A DNA stretch of 45,120 bases from Bacteroidota bacterium (GCA_947378245.1 CANCJF010000006.1:1-45120), one strand, 5' to 3'. Shown: positions 26,201 through 35,049, counted from the first letter of the stretch. The notes: generated by a model not told the origin, from the letters alone. Translations and numbers: made by a program.

Positions 26201-29006
26201 TATCACTAGTGTAAGATGCTGATGTAAAACCAACACCTGTAGTACAATTAATCCATGTTCCATTAGTACCTGTTGTGGATTCTTGCCATTGAATTGTTCC
26301 TGTATAATTCGCTAATGTAATTGTCGATTTATCACCAGAACAAATCGTACTTGGGTTAGCTGTTGCTGTTCCTGCTACTGGCGCTTGGCTTACAGTAATA
26401 TCAACCACGTTACTATTCGCTACCAAAGAACAAACCCCATTTTTAACTTGTGCTCTAAAATGATATGTACCTGGAGCTAATGAAGAAGATGTATTAAAAG
26501 TAGTCCCATTTTCATTTTTAATATCAGACCAATTCGTTCCATCAATAGAAGATTGCCACTGAATTGATCCAAGACTTCCTGTTAAATTAATTGTCGTTGT
26601 CGCATTTGCACATAAAGCAATATTTGTAGCAGTTGCAGTACCACCTGCTGCTTTAGGATCTACAGTAATTGAAGCTGTTTGCGTACAATTGGCTGCATCC
26701 GTATAGGTTATGATTGTAGTACCTCCTTTTTTACCAAGTATAGCACCATTTATTACAGTAGCAACTGTAATATCTGAAGAAACCCATGGTTTAACAGCAT
26801 TTGGTGTTGAAGGAGTAGTTAATGTATTATCTGTCCAAGCTTTTAAAGTAATTGTTGAATCCACACAAATTTCTCCAGCTCCTGAAAGAACAGGTTGACC
26901 TGGAACAGTATTAAAAGTAACGGATATAGTATCAGAAGTACAACCACCTTTTGAAGCAGCTATTTTATACGTACCTGGACTTGCCGTGACTAAACCTGTT
27001 CCATTTGCAGAGATTCCAGTAGATGGATTAAAACCATAGGTAACCGGATCATCTGATGAATTTAATTGAATAGTACCTGTTGTAACGGTACAATTTGGTT
27101 GAGTTAGTATACCTTTTGTAGGAGTTGCAGGTTTAAGATTTACAGTAATATCAAAAGTTGGATTACAAGAAGCACCTTCCGCCATTGTAATTGTATATTT
27201 TCCAGCCACTGTAATTTTCGAAGGATCAAAATCACCATTTGCACTTAGTGCGGCTGTACTTCCTGCATTTACAGGGGAAATAGAAAACGTTGCTGAATTA
27301 TTTGATGAGTTCGTTTTAGTAACAGACATAATAGCATTCCCCGAACATACTACAGCTGGGGAATAAGAAATTGTCGTATTACATGAAGGACAATCATAAG
27401 TAATTTTAATTGGAACAAATTTACCACAACCATCTAAACTTGATTTTATATAATATGTTTTAGAAGCCGATACTCCAGTTATAGGGAATGTTGGTAAAAT
27501 TGTACTTGCTGTATCTATATATGCTAAAGTAGTATCAGAATATAAATAAAAAACACTTCCTGAAGGACCTGTTGTAGTTAATGTAGCAGTAGTCGCAGGA
27601 CAAGTAACAGTTTGATCGGGACCTACTGTCGCGGGATTACAAACCGAAACAAAAGGACATGAACCTGCATAATTTGGTGTTACAGGAGTTGTTGTAGAAG
27701 TTCTTACTTTGGTATCTCCTAGTATTGTACCTGAAAAGTTATAAGTTCCACTATTAGTTACTGTTACCGTACCTGAAGAATTAACAATACTATTTGAAAG
27801 AACATCTAAAGAACAATCATCAATGGTTACATTTACAGATTTACTTGATGCTTTTGTATAAAGATCCGTACCAGAAAAAACGTTAAATTTATCAAAATAT
27901 GCTTTATTATTGATAAACGAACAGGAAACAATCTTTAAATCTACTTTACTATTCACTCCATTTATACCAATTGCACCACCCCTTGATAAAGGATTTGTTA
28001 TACCTGCAGGACTAGAACCTAATGTCTTATCAATTTCATTATTCGAAAACAAACAGTTAGTAAATGTACATAACCCTGATGTGCCAAAAAGGGTTATTCC
28101 ACCTCCATAAGATGCGAAATTTTTATCTCCTACAGAAAAATTGTCTTTAATAATACAATTATTTAAATTAAGTATACCACTATTCACAAAAACACCTGCA
28201 CCTTGACCTGCTTTATTGTCTGAAATCATAGTATTGTTAATCGTAACTACTGTCGTTTTATCACCAGAAATCAATATACCTCCACCATTTGTACCACTAG
28301 TACCATCAGACTTATCATTATTTGAAATTAATGAATTATTAATTGTAACATTAATATTGGAAGTAGATGCAATACCTTCAACCTCAATACCACCACCTAA
28401 AGAACTATTATTTTGACATATAAATGAAACAGAATTAAAAACCACAGTTGAATTATCGGTTACATAGATTGCTGCCTCTCCTGCAGCGCCTAAATTTTTT
28501 GAAAAAACAATATTTTCAATTAAAATATTTTGAGCGTTTTCAATATTAAAAATTTGACCTGAATGAGAAACATCACTTATATAACCATTAACTTGAAAAT
28601 TTTTAATCGTTATATTATTGAAACCTTTAATACGCATAAAATAGTTACCAGATGCATTTGTAGACCCAGCATAATTAAATTTAGTTAATGTTGGGCCAGC
28701 ACCAATTATTGATATGTTATTTTTTTTTATATAAGTCTCATTTACTACCTGATCACTATACGTACCTGACTCAATATAAATTATATCATTCGTAGTAATT
28801 TGTTGTAGTGCGTATTTTAAAGTTAAAAAAGGTTTTGACTTAGTACCACCTCCAGATGCTATTGTATTATTTGAACCTATAGCTGAACACCATAAATCTC
28901 CAACTTTTGAATTATCATTTACATAATAAGTAGCAGAAAATGAAAAAATTGAAGAAAATAGGATAATAAACCCTATCAGAACCCTAGTAAATATTTGCGT
29001 TTTCAT
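23226..29006 (-). CDS. Giant surface adhesin: beta-helix, Ig-like repeats, T9SS type-B domain
   Basis: 1926 residues. After a signal peptide (1-25), residues about 30-430 look like a right-handed parallel beta-helix (ESGTYSDQVV, then repeated short NNS/ISNN/ITINN runs). Next come many Cys-containing immunoglobulin-like modules, including a BIG2-like one at about 705-785 (SSDITVATVINGAILG...GGTTIITY) and repeated WQ-S/E-x-T-G segments. The final 91 residues (1836-1926) are the type-B sorting domain: IITPNGDKKNDTF, IYNRWG, WDGK, SATYFY. It should be exported through the type IX system to the surface, with the adjacent PorP/SprF-like protein as partner. It is first in the unit and has its own promoter. 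Adhesion or motility is the likely role; the ligand is unknown. Confidence 0.9.
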   Translation of the reverse strand: MKTQIFTRVLIGFIILFSSIFSFSATYYVNDNSKVGDLWCSAIGSNNTIASGGGTKSKPFLTLKYALQQITTNDIIYIESGTYSDQVVNETYIKKNNISIIGAGPTLTKFNYAGSTNASGNYFMRIKGFNNITIKNFQVNGYISDVSHSGQIFNIENAQNILIENIVFSKNLGAAGEAAIYVTDNSTVVFNSVSFICQNNSSLGGGIEVEGIASTSNINVTINNSLISNNDKSDGTSGTNGGGILISGDKTTVVTINNTMISDNKAGQGAGVFVNSGILNLNNCIIKDNFSVGDKNFASYGGGITLFGTSGLCTFTNCLFSNNEIDKTLGSSPAGITNPLSRGGAIGINGVNSKVDLKIVSCSFINNKAYFDKFNVFSGTDLYTKASSKSVNVTIDDCSLDVLSNSIVNSSGTVTVTNSGTYNFSGTILGDTKVRTSTTTPVTPNYAGSCPFVSVCNPATVGPDQTVTCPATTATLTTTGPSGSVFYLYSDTTLAYIDTASTILPTFPITGVSASKTYYIKSSLDGCGKFVPIKITYDCPSCNTTISYSPAVVCSGNAIMSVTKTNSSNNSATFSISPVNAGSTAALSANGDFDPSKITVAGKYTITMAEGASCNPTFDITVNLKPATPTKGILTQPNCTVTTGTIQLNSSDDPVTYGFNPSTGISANGTGLVTASPGTYKIAASKGGCTSDTISVTFNTVPGQPVLSGAGEICVDSTITLKAWTDNTLTTPSTPNAVKPWVSSDITVATVINGAILGKKGGTTIITYTDAANCTQTASITVDPKAAGGTATATNIALCANATTTINLTGSLGSIQWQSSIDGTNWSDIKNENGTTFNTSSSLAPGTYHFRAQVKNGVCSLVANSNVVDITVSQAPVAGTATANPSTICSGDKSTITLANYTGTIQWQESTTGTNGTWINCTTGVGFTSASYTSDKLTKTIYYRTVVSSGTCKADTSSPVKVTVNPNITAAVTVTSNPPLTISTPNDILKTCPDNSVVFTADTNSGLQNVTYQWYKNSNILQDETKNTYATIVLNDGDIISVKVTADGTCVLGSPVTSKPILVKIPTNPLLTLLTTTKPSKCGFSDGTIESTAVSSGTLTWYNKGSLVPINSHIDLPYKITGLKSGAYHLVFNDGLCEFTKDLSISDPGAPSDPILSYLNDSICENDNFTLTATFTSITGTESFVWKKDNVDLSVTTNSYNAKAVISTSGVNESHTYSVYLEDKGCKSSIDQVTLSFISTPNPSIINSNPIFCASDRKKVADLTAKLTTPIKKITWYDLPAGGTKYQDTNLLVQGKKYYAEQSEGTCTSPSRLPVVVNVITLTAPVARKVTQPDCKNDSGVVILNLPSAGDWKITASPVVGAPIVLTKTVTVNPFDAEIKLAPETYTIICEDVVNGCVSPTLSNVAINPTPQKPATPVLDPLGNYCSSKSYMLDQVLFSPAGTVKYFSADSTIEYAGSTTKLLPNTTYKFVFMIGQCASPKALTTKITMDAGPTVLPIDMSDELICAVKKPTFDSLVSTLFNKIKKITSIPVPAGYKVIFALDPSGNPIVNNTFAVGTLNGNKQTIYYNVMNDKGCQNTQFSSLIFKINEGPKDLTLKGGTNYFCESKHPTVADLASTKTSAGAGILTWYSTETGNGAFKDTDPLISGLYYASLTANPGCESVSRQQVNVSIVSFGQTTLDAGNSYVFCQNSTNKVADLPSKSSTLTPLVWSIDGKTQLSTDALIQGTYTAAETQNDCVSDKPQQVVVSFQKPSISIIPKKLPICGAGHGKLGILGENSTYTYVWFKNGVQLSETGSSIEGLTDDKTIKYNVTVTDTKGCWDTTHYYFSDCEPSLPPQIITPNGDKKNDTFVLHYAGKYPSCKLTIYNRWGALVYESEIPYKDDWDGKPNVGATLGSNVLPSATYFYMIDKGDGTDPESGFVELVK

Positions 29007-29097
29007 AACAAAAAGTTTTATACGTATAAATAACTTTAAGGACGTAGAAATAAGTTTTTGGTTGCCCGAAACATACTACGTCGAATTTAAAGTGTGA

Positions 29098-29127
29098 CAA
29101 AAATAAGATAATTTGCGGAATTTCAAA
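29098..29127 (-). promoter_or_regulatory. Adhesin operon promoter (TTTG - 18 bp - TATTTTTG)
   Basis: The minus strand has TTTG at 29127-29124 and TATTTTTG at 29105-29098, 18 bases apart, the same spacing as the metH promoter. The leader would be about 85 bases and contains an inverted repeat, GACGTAG (29041-29047) with CTACGTC (29076-29082). Confidence 0.72.
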
Positions 29128-29160
29128 ATAAAATGGGGATTATTGAACCATATAAGAAAT

Positions 29161-29259
29161 GAGTGACGGCCCTTCGAGAACCTCAGGGACCGAGTGATGA
29201 TCCTTTGAGAACCTCAGGGACCGAGTGACCCTTCGACAGGCTCAGGATAAACTTAGTGA
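29161..29259. repeat. Three tandem copies of a 31-bp repeat
   Basis: Copies begin at 29161, 29192 and 29223, each starting GAGTGA. The first two are 31 bp and share CCTT(C/T)GAGAACCTCAGGGACC; the third diverges and ends with CCTTCGACAGGCTCAGGAT. Each copy can form an imperfect hairpin (CTTCGAG against CTCAGGG). The 396-base gap between the adhesin start and the helicase start (29007-29402) otherwise holds only the two promoters. Confidence 0.85.
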
Positions 29260-29333
29260 CGGGAGGAGGGTATGTAGTGATAAGGAAAATGGGGAGTGTA
29301 AAATTTAAAAATTTAAGTAAGGGCTTTTTGTCG

Positions 29334-29341
29334 TATATTTG
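29334..29341 (+). promoter_or_regulatory. -7 box of the DEAD-box helicase gene
   Basis: TATATTTG matches the -7 consensus exactly and lies 61 bases before ATG 29403. No exact TTTG is at -33 (TTTAA near 29312 is closest). Its position shows that the longer open frame starting at 29256 would begin before the promoter, so 29403 is the real start. Confidence 0.6.
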
Positions 29342-29402
29342 TGCTACCGTATTCCTAGGGTTTAATTCAGAACAGCATAGGAAAATCGATGAATATTCTC
29401 CT

Positions 29403-30707
29403 ATGAAATTTGAAGATCTACAACTTATTGAGCCGATTCTTAAAGCTTTAAACGAAGAAGGTTATACGAACCCTACTCCTATCCAAGAAAAATCTATTCC
29501 TATCTTATTAGAAGGCACTGATTTGTTGGGTTGTGCACAGACAGGAACAGGTAAAACAGCAGCGTTTGCCATTCCAATTATACAGTTGTTATACAATAGA
29601 AAAGAGGCTGGTGAACGCAATAATAAAATTCACGCATTAATCGTTACCCCTACCCGCGAATTGGCCATCCAAATTGGTGAAAGTTTTGCGAGTTATGGTC
29701 GTTATACAAAATTAAGACACACTGTCATTTTTGGAGGTGTAACACAAAGTTCTCAAGTAAATGCAATCAAAGCTGGAGTTGACATCTTAGTAGCTACACC
29801 GGGGCGTTTGTTAGACTTAATTGGTCAAGGTGTAATTCGTTTAAACGATATTCAATTGTTTGTTTTGGATGAAGCGGATCGTATGTTAGACATGGGGTTT
29901 GTGAACGATGTGAAGAAAATCTTAAAAGTTATCCCTGAAAAGCGACAATCTTTATTTTTCTCTGCTACGATGCCTGACACCATCAAGGTGTTGGCAGGTA
30001 ATATTTTAACAAATCCTGAAAAAGTGGAAGTTACTCCTGTTTCTTCTACTGCCGAAACGATACAACAAGAAGTTTACTATGTAGATAAAGGAAATAAAAA
30101 TGCTTTATTAATTCATTTATTGGAAGATCCATCTATTAAATCAGCTTTGGTTTTTACTCGTACTAAACATGGTGCTGACAAAGTCGTTAAGATTTTGGAC
30201 AAAGCAAAAATAAAAGCAGAAGCAATTCACGGAAACAAATCTCAAAATGCGAGACAACGTGCGTTGAGCAATTTTAAAGATTATACGACTCGCGTTTTGG
30301 TAGCGACAGATATTGCTGCACGTGGTATTGATATTGATGCATTAGCGTTTGTTGTAAATTTTGAATTACCGAATATCCCCGAAACGTATGTGCATAGAAT
30401 TGGTCGTACGGGTCGTGCTGGAGCTTCTGGTAAGGCGGTTTCATTTTGTGATTATGAAGAACGCGCATATTTGAAAGATATTCAGAAATTAATTTCTATG
30501 CAACTTCCAATTGTGGAGGAGCATCCATTTCCTGCGAAGATTTTCGTGATTGAAAAGGAGGAAAAAAGAACGTTTAACAATCAACGTGGAGGTTCAGGGG
30601 GATCCAATGGTTCTGGTAAACGTCCACAAGGCGGTGGTGGAAATAGACCAGCTGGTGGAGGTGCAAAAAGTCCTGAGAAGAGAAGGTTTAGTCCGAAAAA
30701 AGGGTGA
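29403..30707 (+). CDS. DEAD-box ATP-dependent RNA helicase
   Basis: 434 residues from the chosen ATG, which gives the usual N-terminus FEDLQLIEPILKAL before the Q-motif (TPIQ, about 25-28). Motifs in order: AQTGTGKT (45-52), PTREL, TPGR, DEAD (156-159), SAT (187-189), and in the second RecA domain TDIAARGID and HRIGRTGR. The C-terminus is a basic, glycine-rich tail (GGSGGSNGSGKRPQGGGG) that suits nonspecific RNA binding, as in RhlE-type proteins. Role: unwinding structured RNA in ribosome assembly or decay. It is a single gene with its own -7 box and repeat-rich DNA on both sides. RhlE is the closest named family, but the paralogue cannot be fixed. Confidence 0.95.
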   Translation: MKFEDLQLIEPILKALNEEGYTNPTPIQEKSIPILLEGTDLLGCAQTGTGKTAAFAIPIIQLLYNRKEAGERNNKIHALIVTPTRELAIQIGESFASYGRYTKLRHTVIFGGVTQSSQVNAIKAGVDILVATPGRLLDLIGQGVIRLNDIQLFVLDEADRMLDMGFVNDVKKILKVIPEKRQSLFFSATMPDTIKVLAGNILTNPEKVEVTPVSSTAETIQQEVYYVDKGNKNALLIHLLEDPSIKSALVFTRTKHGADKVVKILDKAKIKAEAIHGNKSQNARQRALSNFKDYTTRVLVATDIAARGIDIDALAFVVNFELPNIPETYVHRIGRTGRAGASGKAVSFCDYEERAYLKDIQKLISMQLPIVEEHPFPAKIFVIEKEEKRTFNNQRGGSGGSNGSGKRPQGGGGNRPAGGGAKSPEKRRFSPKKG

Positions 30708-30721
30708 TTTTATATGAACGG

Positions 30722-30805
30722 AGGATAATTTATCCAGCGTAGCTGATACAGGATAACATATCCAGCTTAGCTGACGCAGGATAACACATCCAGCGTAGCT
30801 AAGTT
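30722..30805. repeat. Three tandem 28-bp repeats, with a fourth copy at 31183-31204
   Basis: Units start at 30722, 30750 and 30778 with the pattern AGGATAAyatATCCAGC, then (G/T)TAGCT. Each has two short palindromes, GGATA..TATCC and AGC-TAGCT. A further copy, AACATATCCAGCGTAGCT, sits at about 31187-31204, just before the RND gene stop, with a partial one at 31158-31181. Confidence 0.82.
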
Positions 30806-31214
30806 TCACAAAGTACACTAAGTTTTCCGATAATTATTTTCGCAGAGAAATCAGAGAAAAGTGAAGTTGTTTACTGAATTTTAGGTCGCAGAGATTTTCT
30901 AACTTTGTTAGAAATGTGAAAAATAGACACTAGAAAAAAAGTCTGAAATATTTTGAATTATAGTGATATATATAACGTTTTATGCTAACGCTAGATATGT
31001 TATATATCGTAGGTGAGGGCGCAAAGACACAGAGAAACACAAAGATTATCTTAGTTTGACTCAGAGATTCTTTCAAGTTAAACTTGGTATATAAAAAATA
31101 ATACTTAGAGTGCTTGGTGAAAAACTTGGTGACTTTGTGTTAAATGAAAATAGTTACGGGATAACATTTCTAGTTTATCCGAAGGTAACATATCCAGCGT
31201 AGCTATTTATTTTT
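30806..31214. other. Gene-free stretch with degenerate repeats and a hairpin
   Basis: No gene is seen. The stretch holds CACAAAG/CAGAGAAA-type degenerate motifs (30806-30860, 31019-31050, 31120-31145) and an AT-rich imperfect palindrome, GATATATATAAC (30965-30976) against GTTATATATC (30999-31008), with a nested CGTT/AACG pair. It separates the convergent helicase and RND genes. Confidence 0.6.
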
Positions 31215-33833
31215 TCACTCTTTCTTTTCGATTTGAATCTTATGATGATCAAAATCTACTTCTTCGTCGTAGATATCAAAGAAAGGTTCTTTAAATGATT
31301 TGGTTGTGACTTTACGTTCGAGCGTTAATAAGAGCGCTGGTAATATGATTAGATTGGTTATCATACCTACAAGTATTGTAATTGACACTAATAAACCGAG
31401 ACCTTTAGTACCTCCAAATTGAGAGAATACAAACATGATGAACCCGAAGAATAAAATTACGGATGTATAGAAAATCCCAAGTCCTGTTTCACGTACAGAA
31501 ATTAGGATCGATTGTTTTATATCCCATGTATGGGCACGTAACTCCTGACGGTATTTAGCTAAGAATAAAATGGCGTTGTCAACCGTTATTCCTAATGCGA
31601 TTCCAAACACTAATAAGGTGGAAGGTTTTAATGGTATTTGGAAATACCCCATGATTCCGGCGGTAAACAATAATGGTATAATGTTTGGAATCATTGAAAT
31701 TAGTATGATTCTGAATGAACGGAAAAGAAATGCCATTAATAGTGCAATAGAAAGAATTGCAAAAATAAGAGATTGTACCAGGTTAATAAATAAGTATTTT
31801 GTTCCTTCAGACACCACCACAGAAGTTCCAGTAAAAGTTACATCGTAATATTCTTCATCGATAGCTTGACGTAAAATGTTTTTGAAATCCGGTTTGTTTT
31901 TGTATGCATCAATTTTACTAGGATCTAGGTCGAACGCAGCTTGTAAATCCGAATTTCCTTTTGAAAGTATGGCTGTTACATTATTGAAAATCCAAGGATA
32001 CTCATACAATAAAGTATCTACTAGTTCTTTTCTATTTTTAAAGGCTTTTTTAAACGTAGCTTCTACTTGTTTTTTCTCTGGATTTAAGATATTGTCGACC
32101 ATTAATTTAAGTGATTCCACTTTTTTAGAAACTACATATGAACCGAGATCTTTCATTTGTAGTCGAATACGCAGAGATGTGTTTGTTGTATCTACCAATT
32201 CTTTGATAGACATACTTCCACTATTCGCACTATTAATATCTGTTTCATCGAAGTATTTTTTTAATCTCAATTTATCCCTGGTAGATATTAATGTATAATG
32301 ATTAGAATCGTTATCAAAATAAGCCATATTGATAGACTTGATAAAATTCACAACGGATAAACTTTTAGAAAACAACGTATCTTTTGCAAATTCACCTTGA
32401 ATCTGATCGACTTTATCAAGTGTTTCAGATGAAAATAAACGTCCTTTTTCCTTGTAATTGATTAATATTTCAAAAGGTATAGAACCTCCAAAATTTTTCT
32501 CAATAAACTTTAAATCTAGTAAGATTGGATCGTCTTTTGGAAGGTCGCTCGTAACATTACCAGTAGCAACAATCTTAGTCATTCCATACAAACTAATAGC
32601 AACTACAACTACCGACGTAATGTAAATCCATTTTCTATATTTTGTAATAATAATGATGATATATTCAATAAAACCTTTGGAATATACTTTATATAAATGT
32701 TTTAAATGTCTTTCTTTTGGAGGATTTGAATAAGATGCCATAATTGGCAGTATGCAAATAGACAAAGCAAATACCACCATAATATTCAAACTAGAAATAA
32801 TTCCAAACTGTGCTAATTTCTCAGAACTAGTAAAAGTACAGAATCCAACAGCAGTAGTTAAATTAGTTAAGAAAGTCACCGAACCTATACGTTTAATCAT
32901 TGTAAACAAGGCTCTGATTTTATTGTTATGTAGCACATATTCCTGATGATAACGGGTGACTAGAAAAACACAATTTGGAACACCAATTACGATCAATAAC
33001 GGTGGTATCAGTGCCATCATTATTGAAAGTTGAAAATTAAATAATGCGATACTCCCTAAGGCCCAAATAACAGAAACAAATACAACTAGATTACATTGCA
33101 TTACGATTCTAAAAGAACGAAAGAAGATATATAATAAGAGTGAAGAAGCTAATACGGACAATCCTAAGAAAATATACATTTCATTGACAATACGTTTACC
33201 GATCACAACACGCATGTGAGGTAAACCAGCAAAATGTGGTTTTCCAAAATAATTGGAATAAGATGCGACTAATTCTTCTATTTCAAAAACAACTTTTGAT
33301 TTCTTTTTATCAGCTAGGTATTTTTCATCCATCCCTATTAATAACAGAGATACCTTAGTTTTATCATTATATAATAATCCATTATACAATGGATTTTGTT
33401 TTATTTCTTTACGAATCGAGTCGATAGATTTTTCATGGAATGTAGAGTCTGAGAATATTTTTTGAATTTCAAATCGCTGTTCGGATTTATTATTACAAAT
33501 TTTATAGAGTGTAGCCTCGGAGATTACACTTTCTACCCCTGAAATTTCAAGAATTTTGAATGCTAAATCTTGCCATTTCACAAAATTTTTCTCGGTGTAA
33601 AGTGAATCAGAATGTATTGCAACGGCTAACGTAGAACCATCTTCTCCAAATTGTTCTTTAAATTTTAAGTAATCTGCCTGAGGTTTACTATCTTTTGGTA
33701 AGGTATTTCCGTATTTATTATCTACCTTCAGTGAGGTAACTGCAAAATATCCAAAAAACACCGTGAGTATAATTACAATCGCGATAATAAATAAGCGATT
33801 ACGTAAAATTATACTAGCTAATGAATTCCACAT
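31215..33833 (-). CDS. RND/MMPL family exporter
   Basis: 872 residues with the RND layout: one N-terminal helix (about 12-32), a large periplasmic loop, five helices (about 215-370), a second lone helix (about 400), a second loop, and five more (about 690-850). The N-terminal motif TSLKVDNKYGNTLPKDS, and GIALGITVDNAILFLAKYRQE in the second half, are typical of MMPL/sterol-sensing-like RND proteins (hydrophobe/amphiphile exporters, HpnN-like). Such pumps use proton motive force to move lipids or hydrophobic molecules. No membrane-fusion protein or TolC-like gene is adjacent. Substrate is unknown. Confidence 0.88.
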   Translation of the reverse strand: MWNSLASIILRNRLFIIAIVIILTVFFGYFAVTSLKVDNKYGNTLPKDSKPQADYLKFKEQFGEDGSTLAVAIHSDSLYTEKNFVKWQDLAFKILEISGVESVISEATLYKICNNKSEQRFEIQKIFSDSTFHEKSIDSIRKEIKQNPLYNGLLYNDKTKVSLLLIGMDEKYLADKKKSKVVFEIEELVASYSNYFGKPHFAGLPHMRVVIGKRIVNEMYIFLGLSVLASSLLLYIFFRSFRIVMQCNLVVFVSVIWALGSIALFNFQLSIMMALIPPLLIVIGVPNCVFLVTRYHQEYVLHNNKIRALFTMIKRIGSVTFLTNLTTAVGFCTFTSSEKLAQFGIISSLNIMVVFALSICILPIMASYSNPPKERHLKHLYKVYSKGFIEYIIIIITKYRKWIYITSVVVVAISLYGMTKIVATGNVTSDLPKDDPILLDLKFIEKNFGGSIPFEILINYKEKGRLFSSETLDKVDQIQGEFAKDTLFSKSLSVVNFIKSINMAYFDNDSNHYTLISTRDKLRLKKYFDETDINSANSGSMSIKELVDTTNTSLRIRLQMKDLGSYVVSKKVESLKLMVDNILNPEKKQVEATFKKAFKNRKELVDTLLYEYPWIFNNVTAILSKGNSDLQAAFDLDPSKIDAYKNKPDFKNILRQAIDEEYYDVTFTGTSVVVSEGTKYLFINLVQSLIFAILSIALLMAFLFRSFRIILISMIPNIIPLLFTAGIMGYFQIPLKPSTLLVFGIALGITVDNAILFLAKYRQELRAHTWDIKQSILISVRETGLGIFYTSVILFFGFIMFVFSQFGGTKGLGLLVSITILVGMITNLIILPALLLTLERKVTTKSFKEPFFDIYDEEVDFDHHKIQIEKKE

Positions 33834-33949
33834 ATTTTGATCTTTTTTGATTCAATCAGTACAATAATACCAATAATTTCCGACTTTCAAGGTAGTTTTT
33901 ACGTAGATTTAGACTTTTTAACGTCGATTTTCTAACATTTTATTTTGCT

Positions 33950-35044
33950 ATGTTTCGTTCTTTAAAAGCTATTATACTGTTTCTTTTTGGCTTGAATATG
34001 ATGCTATCTTGTGCAGAAATACAAAAAGAGAATACTCAATTTTACGGAGCTGAAGACCCTTTTTTCCAGTATGTAGGTCGAGTAGATTTTTCCGATAAAA
34101 CTGCTCCGAGATTTTGGGCACCTGGTGTTTATATACAGACTGGCTTTACTGGTTCATTTTGTGAAATCACCATTAACGACGAAGGTTTTTTAAAAAGATC
34201 GACTGAACACAATTACATTGAAGTAGTGATCGATTCACTTCCTGTACAACGTATTCACCTGACTGGAAAAAGCAATAAAATTGTTGTTGCAACAAAATTA
34301 CGCAGCAGAAAACACACGTTAACCATTTGTAAAACTACAGAAACGAAGATTGGATATTTAGAATTTATTGGATTAAGGGTAGAAAAACTGATTCCAATCA
34401 AAAAGAAAAAGCGACGTATTGAATTCATTGGTGATTCGATGACTTGTGGAAACGGTATGGACAATACCAATATCAAATGTGGTGAAAGACATTGGTTTGA
34501 CCAGCATTGCGCTTACATAAGTTATGGCCCTACCCTCGCAAGAAGATTGAATGCAGAATGGATGCTTACTTCCGTTTCGGGATTTGGTATGTCACGAAGT
34601 TGTTGTCACAACACAAAAACTATACCTGATGTTTATGATTACACTGATTTGTCACAACAAACAATACGATGGGAAAAATCTAACTACCGCCCTGACTTAA
34701 TTAGTATTTGTTTGGGTCAGAATGATGGAAAGCAAGATGTAACACTTTTCACTACTTCTTATTTGCGTTTTTTAACGAAATTACGTCGTGAAAATCCAAC
34801 AGCCACCTTATTGATCTTAGATAGTCCGATGGCGAAAGAAAGTTTTAAACCCTATTTAGATAGTATGCTTACGATTATCTTCAATAAATTTAATGATTCT
34901 AATTGCTTACTGTATTTTTATAAGAAAAGATATAGTAAAGGATGTGTAGGACACCCGGATAAAGTGGAGCATGAATTAATGGTGGAAGAGTTGTATGGTT
35001 TTTTGAAGGGGAAATTATGGCGTAATGAGAATCGAAGTGACTAG
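33950..35044 (+). CDS. SGNH/GDSL esterase lipoprotein (carbohydrate esterase 2-like)
   Basis: 364 residues. The lipobox LLSC-like MMLSC gives lipidated Cys21. Residues about 30-145 form a jelly-roll-like domain (AXE2 N-terminal type: GRVDFSDKTAPRFWAPGVY), and 155-364 an SGNH hydrolase with nucleophile Ser163 in FIGDSMTCGNG, the ND block in CLGQNDG and catalytic His in VGHPDKVEH. The order matches CE2 acetylxylan esterases, which remove acetyl groups from polysaccharides. Being a lipoprotein, it should be membrane-anchored, perhaps surface-exposed. It starts 116 bases from the divergent RND gene. No PUL genes are near, so the substrate is open. Confidence 0.87.
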   Translation: MFRSLKAIILFLFGLNMMLSCAEIQKENTQFYGAEDPFFQYVGRVDFSDKTAPRFWAPGVYIQTGFTGSFCEITINDEGFLKRSTEHNYIEVVIDSLPVQRIHLTGKSNKIVVATKLRSRKHTLTICKTTETKIGYLEFIGLRVEKLIPIKKKKRRIEFIGDSMTCGNGMDNTNIKCGERHWFDQHCAYISYGPTLARRLNAEWMLTSVSGFGMSRSCCHNTKTIPDVYDYTDLSQQTIRWEKSNYRPDLISICLGQNDGKQDVTLFTTSYLRFLTKLRRENPTATLLILDSPMAKESFKPYLDSMLTIIFNKFNDSNCLLYFYKKRYSKGCVGHPDKVEHELMVEELYGFLKGKLWRNENRSD

Positions 35045-35049
35045 TTATT

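Noticed and set aside
24319-28416. Several open frames antisense to the adhesin gene
   Set aside because: They are low-complexity mirror images of Thr/Ser/Val-rich repeats with no start context or motif.
29256-29402. N-terminal extension of the DEAD-box helicase
   Set aside because: It begins upstream of the -7 box and in the repeat region, and the protein family starts at the ATG at 29403.
30963-31010. Integron attC site
   Set aside because: The core-site triplets are only partly matched and there is no integrase or cassette; kept only as a palindrome.
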